6,310 nt of DNA from JACZWZ01 sp964194935. GTDB taxonomy: Bacteria; Actinomycetota; Acidimicrobiia; Spongiisociales; UBA11373. Under the pieces are notes generated by a model that was not told the origin of the DNA, ran no database searches, and was given only the letters and a program-made list of their open reading frames with translations. The DNA is taken from assembly GCA_964194935.1 (NCBI GenBank), contig CAXMOL010000158.1, positions 1 to 6,310 of the forward strand. Direction: 5' to 3'. A program made the position numbers and the translations under genes. Below are positions 1-6,025 of the stretch, piece by piece (the stretch's first letter is position 1; each line of letters starts with the position of its first letter).

Positions 1-2
1 AT

Positions 3-308
3 GTGATAACGATCAGCATCAGGGACGCCGAGGAAGGCACCATGTCGCTGCTGCTGGCCAATGAGATTCAAGAGCGATCCGGGCTGGATTTGGACGATGC
101 TCTGGAGGAAATCGAAGAGAAGGTCACTCCGCCCAGCTACCGGGGTTCCTGGTTCTATGTCTTCGAAGGTGGCTGTACCGAATATCGCTTTGATGCAGAA
201 GGCCCCGGTGCGGAGAGCGTTGCTGCCGAAGTGCAGAGCTCGCTCAGCTTTATCGATGCCGAGGCGATCAAACAAGGTGCCCGCAACGCCGGCTTCGATA
301 TCCCGTGA
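3..308 (+). CDS. C-terminal part of an unrecognised protein (5' end probably outside the window)
   Basis: The frame is open from the window edge to a TGA at 306-308. It could start at the GTG at position 3, but this may simply be the tail of a longer protein. A possible internal start is ATG 42, preceded by an AGGAAGG Shine-Dalgarno-like run (31-37). The visible part is soluble and acidic, with no membrane segment or signal peptide. It has a helical-looking stretch (LDDALEEIEEKV) followed by a compact segment with W-F-Y-V-F-E-G-G-C-T-E-Y-R-F, which looks like beta strands around one cysteine. I do not recognise the family and assign no function. Its stop overlaps the start of the flippase-like gene (GTGA, 305-308), so the two are almost certainly co-transcribed and translationally coupled. 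Confidence 0.6.
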   Translation: MITISIRDAEEGTMSLLLANEIQERSGLDLDDALEEIEEKVTPPSYRGSWFYVFEGGCTEYRFDAEGPGAESVAAEVQSSLSFIDAEAIKQGARNAGFDIP

Positions 309-1375
309 CCTCGGACAAGCCCAAGACGGCGACGTGGAAGCGGGTCGCCCAATCGTTGATCTCAGTTGCGATCGTGGCTGGGATCTTCGTCGGCATCATG
401 CCCCAGATCGCCGATTACGGCGAGGTGTGGGGAACGATCAGGGCGATGACCACGCTGGAGGTATTGGCCATCGTCCTGCTTGGTCTGTGGAATCTGGTCA
501 CCTACTGGTTCGTTCTCACCGCGGCTCTCCCTGGTCTGCGATTTAGGGAAGCTTCGGTCGTAAACCAGGCGTCCACGGCTGTCTCCAACACGCTCCCCGC
601 CGGCGGCGCAATAGGAGTTGGCGTCACTGTGTCGATGCTCACGTCGTGGGGTTTTCGACTACCTGCCATCGGTTTGCAGGCCGTCGTGACCGGCATCTGG
701 AATAACTTCGTAAAGCTGGGAATGCCGGTCATAGCGCTGGTGCTGTTGGCGCTCGAAGGCACGATCACGCCGGCCCGCCTGGTGGCTGCGCTCATCGGCG
801 TTGCGGTGCTGGTGGGAGCAATCGTCATGTTTGCTTTGCTGCTGAGAAGCGACCGCTTGGCCCGGATCGTGGGGGCAAAGGTGGGACGCGTTGTCAATTG
901 GACACTCCGTCTCTTCCGCAAGGAACCGATGGACGGGTTCGACGAGCGTGCGTCTGGCTTTAGGAGCGGTACGACCGAATTGCTTGCGAGAAGGTGGCTC
1001 CGGCTGACCCTTTCGACCTTGATCAGCCATATCTCGTTGTACCTGGTGCTACTCATTGCGTTGCGAAACGTTGGGGTCAGCCAGGGAGAGCTCAGTTGGA
1101 TAGCGGTGCTCGCAGCTTTCGCCTTTGTACGCTTGATCTCGGCGCTGCCGTTGACTCCGGGTGGCGTCGGCGTGGTCGAACTCGGCTATGCCGCAGTGCT
1201 TACGATCGGGCTGGACGACCTGGTCAGCGCCCAGGTGGTGGCGGCGATCCTCCTGTTCCGAGCGATCACCTATCTGTTGCCCATCCCGCTCGGACTGATC
1301 TCCTATCTCGTGTGGCGAGGCAACCGCAGTTGGCGCCTCAGCTCCGAAGAACGTGATGTGCTCGCCGCAGGGTGA
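305..1375 (+). CDS. Flippase-like integral membrane protein, LPG-synthase transmembrane family
   Basis: This 356-residue protein is mostly hydrophobic, with about eight predicted membrane helices, the first at roughly residues 16-32. Two family hallmarks are visible: N-T-L-P-A-G-G near residues 95-101, and L-P-L-T-P-G-G-V-G-V-V-E near 281-292. These are typical of the lysylphosphatidylglycerol synthase TM / UPF0104 group (PF03706-like). Members occur alone as putative lipid or polyprenyl-glycolipid flippases, or as the membrane half of MprF. No soluble aminoacyl-transferase domain is present, so lipid lysinylation should not be inferred. A cytoplasmic loop with many basic residues lies around 187-235. 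The GTG start overlaps the previous gene's TGA and lacks a clear Shine-Dalgarno, consistent with coupling. The membrane role is well supported; the substrate is unknown. Confidence 0.85.
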   Translation: MTSDKPKTATWKRVAQSLISVAIVAGIFVGIMPQIADYGEVWGTIRAMTTLEVLAIVLLGLWNLVTYWFVLTAALPGLRFREASVVNQASTAVSNTLPAGGAIGVGVTVSMLTSWGFRLPAIGLQAVVTGIWNNFVKLGMPVIALVLLALEGTITPARLVAALIGVAVLVGAIVMFALLLRSDRLARIVGAKVGRVVNWTLRLFRKEPMDGFDERASGFRSGTTELLARRWLRLTLSTLISHISLYLVLLIALRNVGVSQGELSWIAVLAAFAFVRLISALPLTPGGVGVVELGYAAVLTIGLDDLVSAQVVAAILLFRAITYLLPIPLGLISYLVWRGNRSWRLSSEERDVLAAG

Positions 1376-1394
1376 CGGGACCTGATCTGCCGCC

Positions 1395-1994
1395 TCAGGG
1401 TTGTTCGAAGACGGTGAGTTCACCGGTCAGTTCGGGATGGAGGACGTCCTCGAACTGATAGGTGCCCGGCTTCGAGATGATAAAGCGCATGATCTCCATT
1501 TCGGTCGGACGCGACCAGCCGTGGATCTCATCGCCGGTGACCTGTATGCCCGAGTCTGCGGTTCCGCGCCAGTCGACGTAGCCGATCAGGTGATGCTTCG
1601 AGTGGTCTTCTTCGGTAACTCCGTCCTCGATCCCGGTGTCGGGTCGGGCAACCCACAGCAACCTCGCCGGCTCCGCGCCGATGACTCGGAGGTGGTGTTC
1701 GGTCGTGCCGTGGTTGCGCATGAGGAGTTGGATCCCCCGCCCGGCGGGAATGAGGATCGCTGCAGGCTCGAACCCATCATCGGTGACTTCGACGTTGAGC
1801 GTGATGAGCACACGGTCCCAGTCCTGAGGTATCGGCGCCGGCTCCGTGGTGGCAGTCGTTGCGTTGGTGTCGACCGAGCCGTGGTCGCCGGACGCCGCAC
1901 TGTCGCCACCGCAAGCGGCGAGTACGACGGCCATTGACGCGACGACGACTTCTACAAGGCACCGGGTTGAGCTTCTTCGTTTTGGTTTGGTCAT
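1395..1994 (-). CDS. Exported lipoprotein with a cupredoxin-like domain, copper site apparently degenerate
   Basis: The protein has 199 residues. A basic N-terminus and hydrophobic stretch lead to a lipobox L25-A-A-C28, so it should be lipidated at Cys28 and held on the outside of the membrane. A Thr/Ala/Pro-rich linker (about 40-57) follows. The remainder resembles a cupredoxin fold: an early strand with D-D-G-F-E-P (72-77), an N-H-G-T-T-E-H-H-L segment (94-102) where a first copper-ligand His would sit, and a closing G-T-Y-Q-F-E-D-V-L-H-P-E-L-T-G-E-L-T-V (177-195). In type 1 copper proteins the last segment carries Cys, His and Met; here only His186 remains. Blue-copper function is therefore doubtful, though other His pairs (H134, H135) could bind metal. 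ATG 1994 lies 4 nt after the selenoprotein stop, with GAGG upstream, so it is the last gene of the operon. Confidence 0.75.
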   Translation of the reverse strand: MTKPKRRSSTRCLVEVVVASMAVVLAACGGDSAASGDHGSVDTNATTATTEPAPIPQDWDRVLITLNVEVTDDGFEPAAILIPAGRGIQLLMRNHGTTEHHLRVIGAEPARLLWVARPDTGIEDGVTEEDHSKHHLIGYVDWRGTADSGIQVTGDEIHGWSRPTEMEIMRFIISKPGTYQFEDVLHPELTGELTVFEQP

Positions 1995-1998
1995 CGGG

Positions 1999-2547
1999 CT
2001 ACACCTCGATCCAGGACTCGAATTGGACGCCGAGACCGTCGGCGATGCGGTTTACGTAGGCGTAGTAACCGACGACCTCGGCAATATGAAGGATGTCGAC
2101 ATCGGAATGTCCGGCCGCTCGCAGGGCCGCCACGTCTTCCTCGACCATCTCCCAGGGAGTCCGGGTCAGCTTCTGTGAATAGCGCAACATCGCGAGACGA
2201 CGATCAGCCAGGCCTGCCGTCTCGAAGTCATCTTCGATCCTGCCCAAGAGGTCATCATCTTTGAGGAGGCGGCGCAGACCGCGCCGATGATGGGTGAGTC
2301 AGTAGTGACAGTCATTGGCGGCGCTCACCACCAGGGCGATCATCTCCCGATCGACCTTACGGAGCGTCTTGGTGCCCTTCATCGCCTGGGCGTATAGGAC
2401 TTGATGTGCCTTGAGGCTTCCCACGTCAATACCGTGGATGGCCATGATGTTGTCCACCCGGTTGTGGTCGCGGTCGACGACTTCATCGCGGTACTCGGCC
2501 AGTTCGCCGTCCCATTCACGGTCGTCAGGCATGTCGATCCAGGCCAC
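1999..2547 (-). CDS. AhpD-like peroxidase-related selenoprotein (in-frame UGA read as selenocysteine, CxxU)
   Basis: Two ORFs, before and after a TGA at 2301-2299, lie in the same frame and together make one complete peroxidase-related/AhpD-type protein of 182 residues with Sec83. The N-terminal half has R-V-D-N-I, a K-A-H-x-x-L-Y segment and D-R-E-M-I-A-L-V-V-S-A-A-N-D-C-H-Y. The C-terminal half has L-T-R-T-P-W-E-M (127-134) and Y-Y-A-Y-V-N-R-I-A-D-G-L-G-V, both typical of the family. E68, C80, U83 and H87 reproduce the spacing of M. tuberculosis AhpD Glu118, Cys130, Cys133 and His137. The likely role is thiol/selenol-dependent reduction of peroxides or related oxidants in the cytoplasm; the substrate is unknown. 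I chose GTG 2547 because GGAGG lies 6 nt upstream and it gives the usual M-A-W-I start; a TTG at 2574 is the alternative. It sits 74 nt after the YedE C-half. A point-mutated pseudogene is the alternative, but the SECIS-like hairpin argues strongly against it. Confidence 0.9.
2270..2286 (-). promoter_or_regulatory. Bacterial SECIS element (Sec insertion hairpin)
   Basis: On the mRNA strand the element reads CGGCGC-GGUCU-GCGCCG: six perfect base pairs closing a GGUCU pentaloop. Counting the U of UGA as 1, the stem is 16-21/27-32 and the loop G22-G23-U24-C25-U26. In E. coli fdhF the SelB-binding loop also carries GGUCU with G23 and U24 at these positions. The bulged U17 of fdhF is absent; position 17 is a paired G. 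AUCAU (11-15) could also pair with AUGAU (44-48) to extend the stem across an internal loop. The element lies within the coding sequence, as bacterial SECIS elements do, and should recruit SelB with GTP and Sec-tRNA. Confidence 0.88.
2299..2301 (-). other. Selenocysteine UGA codon
   Basis: This TGA is the only stop in an otherwise continuous 182-residue frame. It replaces the second Cys of the CxxC active site (TGT CAC TAC TGA). The reading continues with L-T-H-H, as expected for the family. A SECIS-like hairpin begins 12 nt after the codon. Confidence 0.9.
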
Positions 2548-2621
2548 GAGAAGCCTCCATGTGATCGGTCTCAAGTCGACTCTAGGTTTGCGGTCGTGCA
2601 GTCGGTTCAGGGCTCCCCGAA

Positions 2622-3041
2622 CTAGATCAACTCCAACACGATTGGTGACACCCAGGTGTGGAAGGCGACGGCTCCCGAGAAGAAGCCGGCGAGGTACACC
2701 ATCGACCCACCGGTGCCTTGCGCGGCGAGCACGTGTTGTCGGAATGGACAGCCGTTGGCGAGAATCGAAACCCAGCCGACGCCGAAGCCTCCAATGGCGG
2801 TGAGTAGCACTGCCGAAATGATCGGAGTGCCAAAGCTGCCTAGTGCCTCACCTCCGGCGAGAGCGGCGAGGGGGAAGGCAACCCACGATACGAGAACGAA
2901 CGCGACCAGTCCCTTGAGGAGGAACGTGTCGCGCACCAGAATCCAATCGCGGATCCCGCCGACAAAACACATCCGGGAGCGCTGACCGACAAACCCGATG
3001 ACGATCCCAACTACGAGGCTGGCGACTGCGGCGACCGTCAT
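2622..3041 (-). CDS. yedE: YedE-type selenium/sulfur transporter, C-terminal half
   Basis: This 139-residue membrane protein has about four hydrophobic helices. It carries the YeeE/YedE (DUF395) signature twice in part: Q-R-S-R-M-C25-F with G-G-I-R-D-W shortly after, and a strong N96-G-C98-P-F-R-Q-H. The conserved cysteines on the membrane path are thought to pass sulfur or selenium species through YeeE-like channels. It resembles the second half of the YedE family linked to selenium metabolism (TIGR04112-like), whose members are usually one polypeptide of about twice this size. The ATG at 3041 overlaps the stop of the N-half gene (ATGA), with AGGAAGG upstream, so the halves are probably made in similar amounts and assemble into one transporter. 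The exact substrate (selenite, a selenium-thiol adduct or thiosulfate-like) cannot be read from the sequence. Confidence 0.8.
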   Translation of the reverse strand: MTVAAVASLVVGIVIGFVGQRSRMCFVGGIRDWILVRDTFLLKGLVAFVLVSWVAFPLAALAGGEALGSFGTPIISAVLLTAIGGFGVGWVSILANGCPFRQHVLAAQGTGGSMVYLAGFFSGAVAFHTWVSPIVLELI

Positions 3042-3541
3042 CGCTGTGCTGCCTTCCTGATCCAGAAGGTGGCGAGCACGATGCCGACCACCATGGCACC
3101 GAACCCGATTGCACCGAGCGGATCTCCGGCGCCGAGGCGAAGGGCCAGGCGGGTCGAGCAGCCGGCAGCGAGCAGGCCGAAGTTCATCACCAACGCCCCG
3201 TGAAAGAAGTTCTTCAGCGGCTTGCTTGGCTTGCGAAACCGGAACTCGCCGCTCATCACGGCTGCGATCCAGCCTCCGATGACCACCCCCACCACGGTGA
3301 GGAGGGGAAAGACCAACGAGGCGGGAGCCACGGTGAGGCGCCAGCCCGTCAGGTCGTTTACGACCCAGTTGACGAGATCACGGCCATGGCACGCCATGCA
3401 GATCCCGTAGGCGTCGGGGGGCCGAACCTCGAAGAACGACCCGGCGGCTACCGCACCGATCGCCATCACGACGCCTGCCTGAAGCCCGGTCACCGGGAAT
3501 CCTCGGCGCCGGGTACCCGCGGCGGTGTCCGTAGTCCCCAT
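3038..3541 (-). CDS. yedE: YedE-type selenium/sulfur transporter, N-terminal half
   Basis: This 167-residue membrane protein has helices at about 19-36, 70-95 and 112-125 and one near the C-terminus. Key motifs are Y-G-I-C48-M-A-C51-H-G-R-D-L-V-N-W (45-59), followed by D-L-T-G-W, and G126-C127-S-T-R. The first block is characteristic, as I recall it, of the selenium-associated YedE group rather than generic YeeE proteins. The proposed role is uptake of a selenium compound feeding selenophosphate and Sec synthesis. It starts 2 nt after the DUF3343 stop and ends in a 4-nt overlap with the C-half. The Shine-Dalgarno is weak, consistent with coupling to the gene before. The family-level call is firm; transport of selenium rather than sulfur rests on the motif and on the neighbouring selenoprotein. 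Confidence 0.82.
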   Translation of the reverse strand: MGTTDTAAGTRRRGFPVTGLQAGVVMAIGAVAAGSFFEVRPPDAYGICMACHGRDLVNWVVNDLTGWRLTVAPASLVFPLLTVVGVVIGGWIAAVMSGEFRFRKPSKPLKNFFHGALVMNFGLLAAGCSTRLALRLGAGDPLGAIGFGAMVVGIVLATFWIRKAAQR

Positions 3542-3543
3542 CG

Positions 3544-3831
3544 TCAGCTTCTACGCAGGAATCGTGATCGGCGCCGTTTGGGGGCTTCGGGATTCCAAGC
3601 GTCAGTGCGAGGTTGATAGCGAATGATCTCGTCGACCTGCACGTTCTCCTCGGCGAGCGTGGTGGCGGCAAGATCACGGCGGTCGTATTCGATGCGGAGT
3701 GCTACTCCACAGTTGGGACTCAACTCCTTTGGTCCCGGGACCAGTTCGACCGGCAGATCGACTCGCCCGAGGACCTTCTCGGCCCTTATTGCGTGATGGG
3801 AGGCAAAGAAGGTGATGAGTCCATCAAGCAT
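3544..3831 (-). CDS. DUF3343 family putative Se/S carrier protein
   Basis: A small soluble protein of 95 residues. The N-terminal part matches the DUF3343/Se-S-carrier-like pattern: a first strand (L-I-T-F-F), S-H-H-A-I-R-A-E-K-V-L (11-21), V-E-L-V-P-G-P-K-E-L-S-P-N-C41-G-V-A-L-R (28-46). The single Cys41 in S-x-N-C-G is the expected carrier residue, which could hold selenium or sulfur as a persulfide or perselenide. The C-terminal part (about 50-95) is basic and poorly conserved, ending R-R-R-S-R-F-L-R-R-S. Its start overlaps the end of the desulfurase gene by 8 nt, and the YedE N-half starts 2 nt after it. Between a desulfurase and a transporter, it probably accepts the chalcogen from one and passes it to Sec or thiol-modification enzymes. 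The function is inferred, not proven for this family. Confidence 0.8.
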   Translation of the reverse strand: MLDGLITFFASHHAIRAEKVLGRVDLPVELVPGPKELSPNCGVALRIEYDRRDLAATTLAEENVQVDEIIRYQPRTDAWNPEAPKRRRSRFLRRS

Positions 3832-5011
3832 CAGGAGCCGCCGGGTCCATGGCGTTACTCGACGCCCAAGCCGCTATCTCCGATACTGCGGCGATCCCAT
3901 CGTCGATTTCCTCGGGCGTGTTCTCGAGCGAGAACCCGAACCGCACGCTCCCGGTGGGAAAGGTTCCGAGGATCTGGTGGGCACCCGGGGCGCAATGCAG
4001 GCCCACCCGGCACATGATGCCGTACTGCTGGTCGAGCAATGTGCCGACTTCGGATGGGATGAGTCCGTCGATGTTGAACGAGAGGACGCCACAGCGCTGT
4101 TCGATGTCCTCAGGTCCGTGGACGACCACGTTGTCGAGAGCGGCTACGCCGGTGCGGAATCTGTCCACCAGGGAGCGTTCGTGGGCTGCAACGTGTTCGA
4201 CGCCGACATCGAGAAGGTGTCGGACGCCTGCAGCGAGCCCGGCAAAGCCGGCGACGTTCAGGGTTCCGCTTTCGTAAACATCGGGCAGGAATTCTGGCTG
4301 GTGCTCCAGGTCGGAGCGGCTGCCGGTGCCGCCGCGCATGAATGGTCGCGGGGTGACCCCCTCCCTTACGTACAGGCCGCCGGTCCCGGTTAGACCGAGC
4401 AGCGCCTTGTGTCCCGTAAAGGCGACCATGTCGATGCCGAGCTCCTCCACATCGAGCGGCAACGCCCCGGCGGTCTGGGAGGCATCAACGAGAAAAGGGA
4501 TTCCGCTGTCGCGGGCGATGACGGCGAGTTCGGCGATCGGCAGGAGAGTCCCCATGACGTTGGACCCATGCAGAGTGGTGATAAGCCGGGTGTTGGGCTT
4601 GACCGCTGCTCGCACCGCTTCGGGATCGAGCGTTCCGTCCGGTGCATTCGGCACCACAGTGAGCTCGACGCCTTCGGATTCGAGGTGGCGCAGTGGGCGC
4701 ATCACCGAGTTGTGTTCGATGTGTGACGTGATCGCATGGTCACCGGGCTCGAGAGTGCCGTAGATCGCCAGGTTGAGACCCTCGGTGGCGTTCTTGGTGA
4801 GAACGATTCGAGTCGAGTCGGATGCGCTCAAGATCTCCGACAGGAGTTCCCGAGCGTCTTCGACGATTCGCGCCGCGGCGATCGACATCCGGTGTCCCGA
4901 CCTGCCCGGGTTTCCGCCCCCTTCCCCGAAGTAGGCGTCGAGCGCAGCCCTGACCGCAGGAGGTTTGGGCCATGAAGTGGCAGCGTTGTCGAAGTAGATG
5001 GTGGAGGTCAT
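3824..5011 (-). CDS. Class V PLP-dependent cysteine desulfurase / selenocysteine lyase family
   Basis: The protein has 395 residues, full length for the family. It opens with I-Y-F-D-N-A-A-T-S-W-P-K-P. Visible PLP-site elements are N74-A-T-E-G, H100 (ring stacking), D176-A-S-Q179 and the Schiff-base lysine in G-H201-K202. The catalytic Cys340 lies in R-V-G-L-H-C-A-P, followed by G-S-V-R-F-G-F. The short active-site loop and this R-x-G-L-H-C-A-P form match the cysteine-desulfurase-like subgroup often found with selenium genes, which removes S from cysteine or Se from selenocysteine. I chose ATG 5011 because it forms an ATGA overlap with the GerMN gene and places the F-D-N-A-A-T motif at the usual distance; the frame extends 28 codons further upstream, but that part is unlike the family. 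The next gene, a putative Se/S carrier, is a plausible acceptor. Selenium versus sulfur preference cannot be decided here. Confidence 0.9.
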   Translation of the reverse strand: MTSTIYFDNAATSWPKPPAVRAALDAYFGEGGGNPGRSGHRMSIAAARIVEDARELLSEILSASDSTRIVLTKNATEGLNLAIYGTLEPGDHAITSHIEHNSVMRPLRHLESEGVELTVVPNAPDGTLDPEAVRAAVKPNTRLITTLHGSNVMGTLLPIAELAVIARDSGIPFLVDASQTAGALPLDVEELGIDMVAFTGHKALLGLTGTGGLYVREGVTPRPFMRGGTGSRSDLEHQPEFLPDVYESGTLNVAGFAGLAAGVRHLLDVGVEHVAAHERSLVDRFRTGVAALDNVVVHGPEDIEQRCGVLSFNIDGLIPSEVGTLLDQQYGIMCRVGLHCAPGAHQILGTFPTGSVRFGFSLENTPEEIDDGIAAVSEIAAWASSNAMDPAAPDA

Positions 5012-5901
5012 GAGGCACCGGCATAGCGGCTCAGAATCCGCTCGTCGTTTAGAACTTCTGGTTGGTACTGGGCGGTGTTGAGGAGATTGGCACACTGCCC
5101 GAGCCCCAGAGCGTTATGCCCCTCAAAGTCGAGCAAGACGCCTCCGATTTCGGGGAAGCCGGTCGTAAAGGTTGCGATGATTCCCTCCAGGACTCTTCTC
5201 ACCGAGTCGGGGTGGTCGATGGCGTAGTTCCGCAGCGAGTCGCGAAATGTGAACTCGAGTGTGAGGAGATCATTGCTGCCTAACTCCACGCCGATCGACT
5301 CGATGTCGGACGGCAATCCGGCAAGTCGAGGGTCGCCGGGTCCGGCGAGATACTCGGCGAGTACATCCCCCGGCCGCTCCAGTGCAGTCGGGCGAGCGAT
5401 CAGCATGTCGAGGCTCTCGTCGTAGAAGTAGATGAGGTGTCCGGTTGACTCGATTTCGAGTGGGATGCCGTCAACCGAGATCTCGACTTCTTCGACGTCG
5501 GGCCAGGACCGCATCGACTGGAAGAGAGACTCGTGGGTGAGGCCGAAGGCTCCCAACTGATAGGTACCGGTGAGGTCGACACGCAGAGTCCCGTCCTTGA
5601 GTACGACGGAGTCGGCGACGGTGCCCTCCGGGATGAGGCTGACAAGGCCCGCATCTGCCGACGGACCATCGAGCAGCGCCTGCACCAGCACTTCCGGACG
5701 AGCATCATCGGGGGAGACGGCTCGGCTGACCGGGACGAGGTAGTCGCCGCTTGCGTCGCCGTAGAACAGCGTTACCGAGCTTCGATTGAGCCAGGGGAGC
5801 CACCGCACCAGGATGCTGTCGGAACCTTCGGACACGAGCCCGCGACCGACCAATCCAACAACGAGCGCGCCGACGATCAGCACGGTTGTGCGGAGCCGCA
5901 T
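5008..5901 (-). CDS. Membrane-anchored GerMN-domain protein
   Basis: From ATG 5901 the protein has 297 residues. A basic start and one hydrophobic segment (about 5-19) give a signal anchor; there is no lipobox Cys. Two GerMN-like repeats follow. The first, about 43-145, has V-T-L-F-Y-G-D, then R-P-E-V-L-V-Q-A-L-L-D-G-P, L-I-P-E-G-T and L-R-V-D-L-T. The second, about 154-258, has L-I-Y-F-Y, V-L-A-E-Y-L-A-G-P, L-T-L-E-F and an E-G-I-I-A-T-F segment. GerMN domains occur in GerM and LpqB-type extracytoplasmic proteins; a biochemical activity is not established. I prefer ATG 5901 because AAGGA lies 5 nt upstream; ATG 5928 is possible, with a weaker site. Its stop overlaps the desulfurase start (ATGA), so it appears to head the operon, although no link between GerMN proteins and selenium is known to me. 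Confidence 0.75.
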   Translation of the reverse strand: MRLRTTVLIVGALVVGLVGRGLVSEGSDSILVRWLPWLNRSSVTLFYGDASGDYLVPVSRAVSPDDARPEVLVQALLDGPSADAGLVSLIPEGTVADSVVLKDGTLRVDLTGTYQLGAFGLTHESLFQSMRSWPDVEEVEISVDGIPLEIESTGHLIYFYDESLDMLIARPTALERPGDVLAEYLAGPGDPRLAGLPSDIESIGVELGSNDLLTLEFTFRDSLRNYAIDHPDSVRRVLEGIIATFTTGFPEIGGVLLDFEGHNALGLGQCANLLNTAQYQPEVLNDERILSRYAGAS

Positions 5902-6025
5902 CCGGTTCCTTGTGGTGTCGGTAGTCATCCGATACCTGATCTTCGTTCGTGGAGGGTGGCAGGACCCATGGCCCGAGTGTCGGTCGAATCTGGCGACTCG
6001 GCCACCACTGTAGGTCCCCAAGATC

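Noticed and set aside
502..1056. Long antisense ORF opposite the flippase gene
   Set aside because: It is Arg/Ser/Thr-rich with no recognisable motif and lies wholly against a clear membrane-protein gene; it is a GC-rich shadow frame.
1381..1399. CCTGA...TCAGG inverted repeat between the convergent genes as a bidirectional terminator
   Set aside because: It has only 5 bp with a 9-nt loop and no T-run on either side, and it overlaps the lipoprotein stop codon.
1999..2574. Two separate short genes (2574-2299 and 2247-1999) or a pseudogene with a nonsense mutation
   Set aside because: Both parts are in one frame, match the two halves of one protein family, and are joined by a TGA at a catalytic Cys position followed by a SECIS-like hairpin at the canonical distance.
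2548..2574. TTG start at 2574 for the selenoprotein
   Set aside because: The GGAGG ribosome-binding site would lie inside the coding region; GTG 2547 has it 6 nt upstream and gives the typical M-A-W-I N-terminus.
2548..2621. Internal promoter in the 74-nt gap before the selenoprotein
   Set aside because: No convincing -35/-10 pair could be seen; only the GGAGG ribosome-binding site is supported.
5012..5095. 28-codon N-terminal extension of the desulfurase
   Set aside because: The extension overlaps the GerMN gene, is basic and Cys-rich, and is unlike the family, which begins just before the F-D-N-A-A-T motif.
5902..6021. Longer GerMN start at 6021
   Set aside because: It adds a His/Arg/Gly-rich stretch ahead of the signal anchor; the better ribosome-binding site is just before ATG 5901.
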